Source of the DNA: Porticoccaceae bacterium
GTDB lineage: Bacteria > Pseudomonadota > Gammaproteobacteria > Pseudomonadales > Porticoccaceae
Assembly: GCA_024644595.1 (NCBI GenBank)
Contig: JAHEHL010000010.1
Coordinates: forward strand, 1 to 64,000
DNA: 64,000 nt
Direction: 5' to 3'
The notes under the pieces were generated by a model. The model saw only the letters and a program-made list of their open reading frames with translations. It had not been told where the DNA came from and ran no database searches. This document shows, piece after piece, positions 27,307-35,035 of this stretch. Numbering within the stretch: the first letter of the stretch is position 1; each line of letters begins with the position of its first letter. Both the position numbers and the translations under genes were made by a program.

Positions 27307-28053
27307 ATGATGAGCCAGAACCTGTCTGCAGACTATCTTGAGACCCTCGGTATTGTTCAATATGTGCCGAAAGACGCTGTGATTGACGAGGATCATTCAG
27401 CTGTTGGGCAGGTTTTAGCTAACAGCCGCGGTGCTGTGGCAGAGGCTACCGGTGCTGCCGTGGTGATTAAGGCGACGCCATTGGCGGCGCGTATTAATAT
27501 TGATTTCGATACCCCTGCGGTATCCAGAGATCCGTCTCCCTCGCGGTCAGAGACACTATCATCTGGTAACAAATCAGACGCCACTGAATTAATTACTGTT
27601 CAGTTTGCACTGTGGCAGCCCAATGCCGAGGTGCTGGTGTGTAGCGTAGTTGAGGGACCACTGGCTGACGCTGATGAAATGCAATTGTTGACGAATATTC
27701 TCAATGCCACGGGTTGCGCAGTGTCGCGCCTGCCGCAAATGGAACTGGTGGAATGGCCTCCCTATCCCAATGCCGAAGGTGATGAAGCTGAGGTGCGAGA
27801 GTTCCTCTTGACACTGTTGCAGACGCGTCTGAGCAGCCGGCCGGTGAAATCTATTTTAATGATGGGAGGGTCTGCGGCTAACTGGCTTTTAAGCACTGAA
27901 CAGCGTGCCCAGCGACCAGGTTATGGTGACCTGAGTTTCAATGCCGAGACCCGCGCGCTGTTGCTGCCATCGCTGAGCGCGATGATTGCAACGCCGCAGC
28001 TTAAGGCTGATGCTTGGCAGATTCTTAAGCCGTTCTCATTTGCGCCTGCTTGA
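27307..28053 (+). CDS. holD: DNA polymerase III psi subunit-like protein (HolD-like)
   Basis: A 248-residue protein that I assign to the psi family with moderate confidence. The N-terminus SADYLETLGIVQYVPKD resembles the chi-binding start of HolD (xxWQLQQLGITQW in E. coli), and the C-terminus LLLPSLSAMIATPQLKADAW resembles the HolD end. The gene lies 22 bases upstream of rimI, as holD and rimI are linked in E. coli and in Pseudomonas. It is about 110 residues longer than E. coli HolD; residues 70-95 are Ser/Pro-rich and look like a linker. Chi (holC) and ssb are also in this window. Alternative: an unrelated rimI-linked protein of unknown function. Confidence 0.55.
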   Translation: MMSQNLSADYLETLGIVQYVPKDAVIDEDHSAVGQVLANSRGAVAEATGAAVVIKATPLAARINIDFDTPAVSRDPSPSRSETLSSGNKSDATELITVQFALWQPNAEVLVCSVVEGPLADADEMQLLTNILNATGCAVSRLPQMELVEWPPYPNAEGDEAEVREFLLTLLQTRLSSRPVKSILMMGGSAANWLLSTEQRAQRPGYGDLSFNAETRALLLPSLSAMIATPQLKADAWQILKPFSFAPA

Positions 28054-28075
28054 TGTTGTCTCTTGAGTCAGATTT

Positions 28076-28555
28076 GTGATTGCTCCTGACACTCTGCAAC
28101 TTCGCGCTATGCTGGCTGATGATATTGATCAGGTCGTGGCTATTGAGCTGGACGTGACACCAGACCCTTGGCGTCGTGCGCAGTTTGAGCAGAGTCTCGA
28201 GCTACATCAGTGTTTAATTCTCAGTCGTCGATCCCGGACAGCGGATAGGGATGCTGAAGCGGGCAGGGTTTTAGGGTACTTGGTACTCTCCACCATGATG
28301 GATCAGAGCGAAGTGCTCAATATCGCCATTGATCCCCAGTGTCAGGGTCAGGGATTGGGGTCTCAGCTGCTCCGCCAGGGATTAGAACTCGTGCCCGAGT
28401 CTGTAGAGGCTGTGCTGCTTGAAGTCCGGGTCTCCAACTTTGCGGCGATCCGCCTTTATCTTAACCATGGCTTTATTGAGGTAGGACGACGACGGGATTA
28501 CTATAAGACCGAGTTCGGTCGCGAAGATGCTATATTGATGACCTTGGCCAGATAG
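28076..28555 (+). CDS. rimI: Ribosomal protein S18-alanine N-acetyltransferase
   Basis: A 159-residue GNAT acetyltransferase that acetylates the N-terminus of S18 (rpsR is at 14384). The acetyl-CoA loop IDPQCQGQGLGSQLL and the RimI-specific end LEVRVSNFAAIRLYLNHGF followed by RRDYYK are clear. The start is GTG 28076, with only a weak TTGAG upstream. Slightly longer than E. coli RimI (148). It follows the holD-like gene by 22 bases. Confidence 0.9.
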   Translation: MIAPDTLQLRAMLADDIDQVVAIELDVTPDPWRRAQFEQSLELHQCLILSRRSRTADRDAEAGRVLGYLVLSTMMDQSEVLNIAIDPQCQGQGLGSQLLRQGLELVPESVEAVLLEVRVSNFAAIRLYLNHGFIEVGRRRDYYKTEFGREDAILMTLAR

Positions 28556-28597
28556 TTCGGTCCGGTGCGGTTAATAAATAACAATTAAGGAATAACC

Positions 28598-29050
28598 ATG
28601 AGTTTTCAACTGTTGTATTGGCATTGGTTGGTTCTGGGTATGCTGTTGGTGGTGGCGGAGATATTTATTCCCAGTTTTACCATCTTTTGGTTTGGTCTTG
28701 GTGCCCTGGTGGTGGGTCTGATAATGCTGGCTTTGAAGCTCAGCTTTACTGCACAGATCTTGATCTGGACAGTTTCATCAGTGCTCTTTACTGTGTTGTG
28801 GTTTCAATATTTCAAGCCGAGAATGATTGATAAAACCAGTGCCGGCATGAGCCGTGACGCAGTGATTGGCGAGTCGGGGCAGGTGATTAAGGCGCCCACT
28901 GAACACAGCCGTGGAGAAGTGCGCTTTGCCACGCCCGTGCTCGGTGATGATGAGTGGGAATTTATCTGTGACGAGGATATTGCGATTGGCGACCGGGTGT
29001 ATATCAAAGAGATTTCGGGTAATACGTTGATCGTTGTGAAATTAAAGTAA
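28598..29050 (+). CDS. NfeD-like membrane protein
   Basis: A 150-residue short-form NfeD protein. Three to four hydrophobic helices (LLYWHWLVLGMLLVVAEIFI to FTVLWFQYF) are followed by a cytoplasmic OB-fold domain (IGESGQVI, GEVRFATPVLGDDEWEF, GDRVYIKEISGNTLIVVK). NfeD proteins bind SPFH-domain proteins, whose gene follows 27 bases downstream, and the pair is thought to organise membrane microdomains. A TAAGGA ribosome binding site is present. Confidence 0.9.
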   Translation: MSFQLLYWHWLVLGMLLVVAEIFIPSFTIFWFGLGALVVGLIMLALKLSFTAQILIWTVSSVLFTVLWFQYFKPRMIDKTSAGMSRDAVIGESGQVIKAPTEHSRGEVRFATPVLGDDEWEFICDEDIAIGDRVYIKEISGNTLIVVKLK

Positions 29051-29077
29051 CACTTGAATTTTAACTGGAGAAGATAG

Positions 29078-29929
29078 ATGGAAGGCCCAATTGTTGTAGT
29101 CGTTTTATTGTTATTAGTTTTAATTACCCTGTTAAAGGGAATTCGCCTGGTTCCTCAGGGGTCAAAATGGGTGGTGCAGCGATTGGGTAAATATCACACC
29201 TCGCTTAAACCCGGGCTGAATATTATTGTTCCCTACATCGACAATGTCGCCTACAAAGTCAGCACCAAGGATATCGTTTTGGATATTCCGTCTCAGGAAG
29301 TCATCACCTTGGATAACGTTGTAATTGTTGCCAACGCGGTGGCCTACATTAATATTGTTGCGCCGGAAAAAGCCGTTTACGGAGTTGAGGACTACGAGCT
29401 GGCGATCCGCACTCTGGTGCAGACCTCGCTGCGTTCTATCGTTGGTGAGATGAAGCTGGATGATGCGTTGTCATCGCGAGATCAGATAAAAGCCAAACTT
29501 AAAGCGTCGATCTCGGATGATATTGCCGACTGGGGTATTACCCTGAAAACAGTCGAAATTCAGGATATTAACCCCTCCGGTACCATGCAGGCAGCGATGG
29601 AAGAGCAGGCCGCTGCAGAGCGTCAGCGCCGTGCCACAGTAACTCGTGCCGAGGGCGATAAAACCGCTGCGATTTTAAAAGCGGATGGGCGTCTCGAGGC
29701 ATCGCGTCGCGATGCTGAGGCCCAGGTTGTGCTCGCTGAGGCAACCAAATCTGCGCTGACCAAGGTCAGTGAGGCGATCCAGGACAAAGAATTGCCAGCG
29801 ATGTATCTGCTGGGTGAGAAATATGTCGATGCGATGCAGCAGATTGGCGGTTCCGCGAATGCCAAGATCGTGGTGTTGCCGGCCGACATTCCGGCGGCAG
29901 TACGTGGTTTGATGAACAATACCAAGTAA
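29078..29929 (+). CDS. SPFH-domain (stomatin/prohibitin) protein, QmcA-like
   Basis: A 283-residue membrane-anchored protein. One N-terminal helix (VVVVLLLLVLITLLKGI) precedes the SPFH domain (IRLVPQGSKWVVQRLGKYH, LKPGLNIIVPYIDNV, VQTSLRSIVGEM), then a long Ala/Glu/Arg-rich coiled coil (about 165-245). Members act as scaffolds in membrane quality control, often with FtsH-type proteases. It is paired with the NfeD gene just upstream. A 10-bp inverted repeat (CAGTTGG-G-TTG with CAA-CCAACTG, 29945-29984) lies shortly after the stop. Confidence 0.92.
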   Translation: MEGPIVVVVLLLLVLITLLKGIRLVPQGSKWVVQRLGKYHTSLKPGLNIIVPYIDNVAYKVSTKDIVLDIPSQEVITLDNVVIVANAVAYINIVAPEKAVYGVEDYELAIRTLVQTSLRSIVGEMKLDDALSSRDQIKAKLKASISDDIADWGITLKTVEIQDINPSGTMQAAMEEQAAAERQRRATVTRAEGDKTAAILKADGRLEASRRDAEAQVVLAEATKSALTKVSEAIQDKELPAMYLLGEKYVDAMQQIGGSANAKIVVLPADIPAAVRGLMNNTK

Positions 29930-30033
29930 GCTTGGTAGGATCGACAGTTGGGTTGTCCGTGAGGATCCAATGGTCAACCAACTGACAGGTCTGACGTTTT
30001 GCAAAAGGATGATATGAGTTAAGGAAACCAACT

Positions 30034-30426
30034 ATGAAAAAATGTAACACAGTTTTACTGGCGTTAGGGGTTGCGGTTATCTTCACCGGCGGTTGCGCCA
30101 ATGGTTACGGCGGATTGGGTGCGCCCAAGCAAGTCATTATCGATACCAAGGGCGTCAATATGGATGCCTATTACGGCGATCTTGCCGACTGTGAAAACTA
30201 CGCACGGCAAGTGGATGCGCGCTCTGAAACAGTGGAGGGTGCTGTTACCGGCGCCGTTGCTGGTGGTGTGCTCGGAGCGGTGCTGGGCAATCATGAAACC
30301 GCCGAGCGCAGTGCTGGAGCTGGGGCTATCGTCGGCGGCCTTAAAGGTAATCAGCGAGCGCGCTATGAGCAGCAGAAAATTGTCAGGCGCTGTTTGATTG
30401 GGCGCGGCTATAGAGTGCTGAATTAA
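30034..30426 (+). CDS. Glycine-zipper lipoprotein
   Basis: A 130-residue outer-membrane-type lipoprotein. The signal peptide ends in the lipobox FTGGC (Cys22). A glycine zipper follows at about residues 70-108 (GAVTGAVAGGVLGAVLG, then GAGAIVGG after a short polar loop), a pattern that forms paired membrane helices in SmpA/Rcs-type and YmgG-like proteins. Four other Cys-poor segments are polar; Cys52 and Cys121 could form a disulfide. Function unknown. A strong terminator follows. Confidence 0.82.
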   Translation: MKKCNTVLLALGVAVIFTGGCANGYGGLGAPKQVIIDTKGVNMDAYYGDLADCENYARQVDARSETVEGAVTGAVAGGVLGAVLGNHETAERSAGAGAIVGGLKGNQRARYEQQKIVRRCLIGRGYRVLN

Positions 30427-30459
30427 GTTGCTGCTGACTGAGAGATGTTTGCAGGCACG

Positions 30460-30489
30460 AGGCCGGTTATTGTTTAACCGGCCTTTTTT
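30460..30489 (+). terminator. Intrinsic terminator after the glycine-zipper gene
   Basis: AGGCCGGTTA pairs with TAACCGGCCT (10 bp, 5-base loop) and is followed by TTTTT. The hairpin overlaps the last codons and stop of regA on the other strand, so it is embedded in coding sequence. Confidence 0.85.
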
Positions 30490-30997
30490 GCAATTTACGT
30501 TGCAGTGTTCGGCGGTGCATGCCAAGAATTTTTGCAGTGGCAGAGATATTGCCATCATTCTGATTGAGCACTTTTTGAATATGTTCCCACTCGAGGCGAT
30601 TCACCGAGGGGGGCGACTCCTGGAGTTCAGCCTGTCCGGCCTTGGTTTCGAAGGCTGCGACAATATCCTCTACACCAGAGGGTTTACACAGATAGTTAAT
30701 CGCGCCCAGCTTGATTGCTTCGACGGCAGTGGAAATGCTGGAGTAGCCTGTCAGTATCAGCACCTGGAGAGAGGGCTGAGCGTCAAGTAACTGCTGCAAA
30801 ATAGACAGTCCGGACTCTTGCTCGAGTTTGAGATCCAATACTACACGATCAATCTTGTCGGTCTGGAGGCGGGCTGTTACCTCAGCTAGCGCGCGCTCAC
30901 CATTGCTTGCTGTCACTGCTCGCTCGCCGCGGCGCTGCAACACGCGCGCGAGTACCTCGCAAAACACCGCATCATCATCGACTAGCAGGTAGTTCAT
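30467..30997 (-). CDS. regA: RegA/PrrA/ActR-type response regulator
   Basis: A 176-residue two-component regulator. The receiver domain has the acidic pocket D7-D9, phosphoacceptor D55 (VVLDLKLEQESG), T83 and K105 (YLCKPSG). A short linker leads to a Fis-type helix-turn-helix (LNQNDGNISATAKILGMHRR). Length and domain order match the RegA/PrrA/ActR/RoxR family, global redox regulators of respiration and carbon/nitrogen metabolism. Its start overlaps the regB stop by 4 bases. The last codons form a terminator hairpin for the convergent gene. The expected family linker with Pro residues is short here (SPPSVN). Confidence 0.88.
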   Translation of the reverse strand: MNYLLVDDDAVFCEVLARVLQRRGERAVTASNGERALAEVTARLQTDKIDRVVLDLKLEQESGLSILQQLLDAQPSLQVLILTGYSSISTAVEAIKLGAINYLCKPSGVEDIVAAFETKAGQAELQESPPSVNRLEWEHIQKVLNQNDGNISATAKILGMHRRTLQRKLQKRPVKQ

Positions 30998-32277
30998 GTT
31001 GCCGCTCCTGACGAGGGCACGAGCGCTGCAAGGGGTAGCGTAATTCGGGTGACAGTGCCGCCCTCAGGGGCATTCTGCAGAGTGACCGAACCACCGAAAC
31101 GAGTCAGTGTGGCCTGCGACAGAAATAGCCCGAGTCCGAGACCATCTGCCTTATCAGTGGCAAACAGTTCGCCGAGATTGTCCATGGTGGCGGGCTTCAG
31201 TCCGCTGCCGTAATCACGGATCATTAAAGTGATTATTTTTTGGTCCCAAGCGATATTCACATCAACGCTTTGACTGGCATCCGCGGCATTGTTTAACAGG
31301 TTGAGAATCGATTGCGCGATGGTGGGGTGAAATACCGCCGACAGCTCGGGACTGTCGGCAAAGTGAATCGCGGTTTTTAGGGTCGGCCGCAGCAGTTGCC
31401 AGCGCTCGAGAAGATGTTTGAGATAGTGCTCTATCGGCTGTGGTGGCTGCTGTTTGCTGTGGAATTCTTCCGCAGTGGTTAGCAGCTGTTTTAATGTGCT
31501 TTTACACTGCTCGAGTTGCTTGCTGAGTAAAACAATATCGGCGGCGGGATCTTTCTCCAGCAACATCTCGTCGACCAGCAGTTTCATGGTGTTCAGTGGT
31601 GTGCCCAATTCATGCGCTGTTCCAGCAGCAAGTGTCGCCACCGCCAACAACTGCTCATCGCGCAATTGGGCGTCGCGGCGCATGGCGATCTCCTGCTGCT
31701 GTTGCTTGAGTGTCGCCGCCATGCGGCTGATAAAGTAAATCACAATTGCCGCGCTGATCGAAAAGTTGGCCCACATGCCGAGCACGTGCAGACTGCTGCT
31801 ACCCATCTGGTGATGTCCTGGGGCGATAGCGGCAATCGGCACATAGTATTTGAGCAGCAAGCTGTAGGTCAGCAGTGCCAGCAAAGCGACGCCAATGCTG
31901 TGACGACGCGGCAAGGTGATTGCGGCAATACTGATCGGTATCAGAAGATACGAGACGAATGGGTTGGATGCGCCACCACTAAAAAATAGCAGTATCGAAA
32001 AGAACACAATGTCGCTCAACAGATGGAGCAGAAACTCGCTATCGCCAATCGGCACACTGCGATAACTGCGCAGCCAGATCGCCAGTGTCAGTGAGGCGTA
32101 AATACTCAAAACAATGGCGATCTCGACAGCTGGCAGCCCGATCGGCGTGATTGTCGTGAAATACAGCAGAGCCAGCGCTTGGCCGACTATGGCAATGGCT
32201 CGGATCAGGCTCAGGAAGTAAAGGTTCTGCCTTACTGCCGGATTATTGTCATCGGGTTGGACTCTGTGCATCGGCAA
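30994..32277 (-). CDS. regB: RegB/PrrB-type redox sensor histidine kinase
   Basis: A 427-residue membrane kinase partner of RegA. Six hydrophobic helices fill residues 20-185. Between helices is GGASNPF (101-107), the variant of the GGxxNPF quinone-sensing motif of RegB. The H-box is AAGTAHELGTPLN with His222, and the dimerisation helix holds Cys258 (LEQCKSTL), corresponding to the redox-active Cys of Rhodobacter RegB. The ATPase domain has N, G1 (RDYGSGLK) and G2 (GLGLGLFLSQ) boxes. It lies 6 bases after the TonB receptor gene and overlaps regA, so the three are probably one operon. Confidence 0.9.
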   Translation of the reverse strand: MPMHRVQPDDNNPAVRQNLYFLSLIRAIAIVGQALALLYFTTITPIGLPAVEIAIVLSIYASLTLAIWLRSYRSVPIGDSEFLLHLLSDIVFFSILLFFSGGASNPFVSYLLIPISIAAITLPRRHSIGVALLALLTYSLLLKYYVPIAAIAPGHHQMGSSSLHVLGMWANFSISAAIVIYFISRMAATLKQQQQEIAMRRDAQLRDEQLLAVATLAAGTAHELGTPLNTMKLLVDEMLLEKDPAADIVLLSKQLEQCKSTLKQLLTTAEEFHSKQQPPQPIEHYLKHLLERWQLLRPTLKTAIHFADSPELSAVFHPTIAQSILNLLNNAADASQSVDVNIAWDQKIITLMIRDYGSGLKPATMDNLGELFATDKADGLGLGLFLSQATLTRFGGSVTLQNAPEGGTVTRITLPLAALVPSSGAAT

Positions 32278-32283
32278 ATAGTA

Positions 32284-34356
32284 CTAGAAACTGACCTCCA
32301 TTGAGAGATAAACCGCGCGGCCGGTTTCAGGGAGACGTTCACCTGCAGCAATAGTACTATCGCCGACACGATTGATTCCATTCAGATGATTTGCAGCGAG
32401 TCTGTCAAAGAGATTTTTAATTCCACCACGCAGCTGGAGCTGTTGGCTTACTGACCAGTTTGCGCCGAGGTTAACAATGCCATAGCCTGCCGATTCAGGC
32501 TCATTGTTGTAGCGGGAAACCCGTGTTTGGCGTGCGTAGATAATTGACTCAACCGTTAGCTGCAGAGGTGAGTCGTCTGCTTGATAGCGCAAGCTGATGC
32601 GCGTGTTAGCCGGAGCAATGCGATACAGGTTGTCGGCGACATCGGTACGCTTGCCGCGCACATAGCTGATCAGTCCATCGGCCGACCAGTGCTGACTTAT
32701 TTTGACGTTCCAGTTGGCATCGAAACCGTAAAGTTGCGCATCGGTATTACTGTAGACCAGTGCTGGTGCACCGCTCATCATTGTGCTGAGCATATTGGCC
32801 GCAGCATTGCTGCTTGGCGTGCCCTGAATGTAGTTGTCTACTCGTCGATAAAAGATCTGTGGATGGAACTCGAACAGCGCAGTGTTTGTGCTGAGCCCCA
32901 AGGTTATTTCGCGGGATTTTTCCGGTTTCAGCGAGAGGTTGCCAATATAGTTACGACCATCGGCGAGGCCTCCGGTTACCGACAGTGGTAGCCACAGAAA
33001 TGACTCTTGATAGGAGGGTGCCCGTTGCTTAATACCGAGATCAATGGTCAGTGAAGTCTCTGGGTCGAGCGCATGATTGAGTTTAATCACCATATCGTTG
33101 ATGTTGTGCTGCAGCGAACGGTCAGCGCCATTAAATTGCATGGCCAACATGTTCGCCGAACTGGCCATCATCCCCATCATGCCTGAGGCGCCCACTTCAT
33201 CACTGTCCAACGTGATGCGGTTATGGCGAATGCCAACCTGATAACCCCAGTCCACAAGATCGCCGTTCAGTTCAGCAAAGACGCCGATGCTGTTGCGCTC
33301 GCTGTCGATAAAATTGCGGACTTGAAACAGTGCATTTTCAGGATTGGTAATCAGCGAATTATGGCTCGTCAAATTTCCATCACTACCGAGCTTTAATTCA
33401 CCCACTGCGATTGGCAGCTGCACATCCAAAGACCAGGCTATATTGTCGGCGCTGGCGGTATTGCTGCGATAGCCCATTGTCATGGCAGGCTTTTTGCGCA
33501 GGCTGAAATTGTCCATGCCATGAGCAACGTCAGCCCAAGAAAGTGACATATTGATATCAGCATTATTTTGCTGTGTCTTTAACGTCAGGCCGGCCAAATC
33601 CGTTGTTACATAAATAATATCCATGCCCAGTGCCGGCGTACCGCTATTGGAAATGTCCTGTCTGCCGGTGAACAGCGTCAGTTCACTGTCATCAGACTTC
33701 CAGCCATAGGCGAGATCATAGCGGTTGCGTTGATACTGGCTTCCAGTAACGGTTTTATTGTCACCGGCGTCAAAACTTTCACCTTCATTATGCGAGGCCA
33801 GCAGCGATATCTTGTGTTGGTTGCTAGCGCCAACCAGCTGCATGTCAGCGTTTGCTTGATCACCATTGTCGGTCAGTTGGACGGTGACAAAGCCGTTAGT
33901 TTGGAAGGCTTCCTGTGTTGCAAATGCGCCGCGATTAAACTGCGCGACCATATGCCCGCCGATACTCTCCTGAGCCAGGCTGACTGGCGTGATGCCACGG
34001 TAGATAACCAATTCTTGAAGTAACCCCGGGGGCGCGTAAGAGAGTGGCGTGTCCATCGCGTTGGGGCCACCGGTTAGAGTGGGTGCCTCATCCAGCTTGA
34101 CTGAAACGCGGTCGCCATACATGCCTCGATATTGAGCGATGCCGGTGATTACGCCATTGCCATTACTGCCGGCGCCGGGTACCCGTCGCAGCAGTTCTGC
34201 ACTGTCTGGGCTGGGTGATGGATTATTGTGTGGAAAGCTGCTTATCTGATTCGATAGAGGAAATGCTTGAATAGTGACTTCCTCGATTGACTGACCATGG
34301 TCTGCGAAAGCGAATGGTGTAGACAGGATAAGGGCGATGTAGATTGTGCTGCGCAT
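32284..34356 (-). CDS. TonB-dependent outer-membrane receptor, possibly for copper
   Basis: A 690-residue receptor. A signal peptide (cleavage after AFA, residue 18) leads to a plug domain (SAELLRRVPGAGSNGNGVIT, VSVKLDEAPTLTGGP, IGGHMVAQFNRG) and a beta-barrel with alternating polar/hydrophobic strands ending in the C-terminal Phe of YLSMEVSF. Two Met-rich stretches stand out: MMGMM at 393-397 with neighbouring Met, and M522 with MM at 526-527 (NMLSTMMSG). Met clusters are usual Cu(I) ligands and occur in OprC-type copper receptors, so copper uptake is my guess; the barrel is otherwise undiagnostic. First gene of the receptor-regB-regA operon. Confidence 0.8.
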   Translation of the reverse strand: MRSTIYIALILSTPFAFADHGQSIEEVTIQAFPLSNQISSFPHNNPSPSPDSAELLRRVPGAGSNGNGVITGIAQYRGMYGDRVSVKLDEAPTLTGGPNAMDTPLSYAPPGLLQELVIYRGITPVSLAQESIGGHMVAQFNRGAFATQEAFQTNGFVTVQLTDNGDQANADMQLVGASNQHKISLLASHNEGESFDAGDNKTVTGSQYQRNRYDLAYGWKSDDSELTLFTGRQDISNSGTPALGMDIIYVTTDLAGLTLKTQQNNADINMSLSWADVAHGMDNFSLRKKPAMTMGYRSNTASADNIAWSLDVQLPIAVGELKLGSDGNLTSHNSLITNPENALFQVRNFIDSERNSIGVFAELNGDLVDWGYQVGIRHNRITLDSDEVGASGMMGMMASSANMLAMQFNGADRSLQHNINDMVIKLNHALDPETSLTIDLGIKQRAPSYQESFLWLPLSVTGGLADGRNYIGNLSLKPEKSREITLGLSTNTALFEFHPQIFYRRVDNYIQGTPSSNAAANMLSTMMSGAPALVYSNTDAQLYGFDANWNVKISQHWSADGLISYVRGKRTDVADNLYRIAPANTRISLRYQADDSPLQLTVESIIYARQTRVSRYNNEPESAGYGIVNLGANWSVSQQLQLRGGIKNLFDRLAANHLNGINRVGDSTIAAGERLPETGRAVYLSMEVSF

Positions 34357-34464
34357 AGACTATTCCGTAAGACGTAAATAAAGAACTCAAAAAAGCTGAA
34401 TGACAGCCTGAATAAACCGCCAAATTGTGCGCGCCACCATACGGCCTTCGATGTCACTGAACAA

Positions 34465-34481
34465 TGCGACAAATTGTCGCA
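34465..34481. promoter_or_regulatory. 17-bp palindrome, candidate RegA/RegR-type box
   Basis: TGCGACAA-A-TTGTCGCA is a perfect inverted repeat with 8-base arms. The core GCGAC...GTCGC resembles RegA/RegR/PrrA sites (GNGRC...GNCGC); against the RegR box as I remember it only two central bases differ. It lies 109 bases upstream of the TonB-regB-regA operon and 101 bases before the divergent DUF2750 gene, so it could serve either. Confidence 0.5.
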
Positions 34482-34582
34482 GGAGGTCGTTAGAGTTGTC
34501 TTTGGGAGTTCATTTTCCTGTTGGGGCAGGATTGAAAAACAGTTACCATGCGGGCTTGATAACGTGCCCGAGGGCGAAGGCT

Positions 34583-34948
34583 ATGGAACCACTGTCTAAT
34601 GATCTGCAGGAAAACCTCGACCGAATGGTTGTCGAGTCGCTGGAAAATGGTTGTGTCTGGGGCTTGCAAGACACCGCTGAAAACTGGGCGCTAGTTGGCT
34701 CAACCGACAATGACAGTATTGATGTGATTCCATTTTGGTCTAATCAACAATTTGCCGAAGCGCTGTGCACTGGAGAGTGGGATATATACACCCCGGTTGC
34801 GATTGAGATGGAAGAGTTTCTTGACGACTGGTTGCCCGGGATGCACAGCGATGTATTGATGGTTGGCGTCAACTGGACACCAGATCTCGAAGGGCAGGAA
34901 ATGGAGCCGCTGGACCTGCTTGAAGAGTTCGAGGCGGAGCTGGATTAG
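34583..34948 (+). CDS. DUF2750-family protein
   Basis: A 121-residue acidic cytoplasmic protein. The order WGLQD...W(A)LVGSTDNDSIDVIPFWSN, QFAEALCTGEWDIYTPVAIEMEEFLDDWLPGM, then VGVNWTPDLEGQEMEPLDLL is that of DUF2750, a family of small proteins of unknown function. ATG 34583 gives the family start (MEPLSNDL) with AGGG 8 bases upstream; the frame is open further upstream but that part would cross the palindrome at 34465. Divergent from the TonB receptor gene. Confidence 0.75.
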   Translation: MEPLSNDLQENLDRMVVESLENGCVWGLQDTAENWALVGSTDNDSIDVIPFWSNQQFAEALCTGEWDIYTPVAIEMEEFLDDWLPGMHSDVLMVGVNWTPDLEGQEMEPLDLLEEFEAELD

Positions 34949-35035
34949 ATACCGCAGTTATATTAATCAATAAATAGCGCAGAGTTAGCGTTGCTGAGTT
35001 ATTAGTAGTGCAGCGTTCTTAGCGCAGAGTTAATC

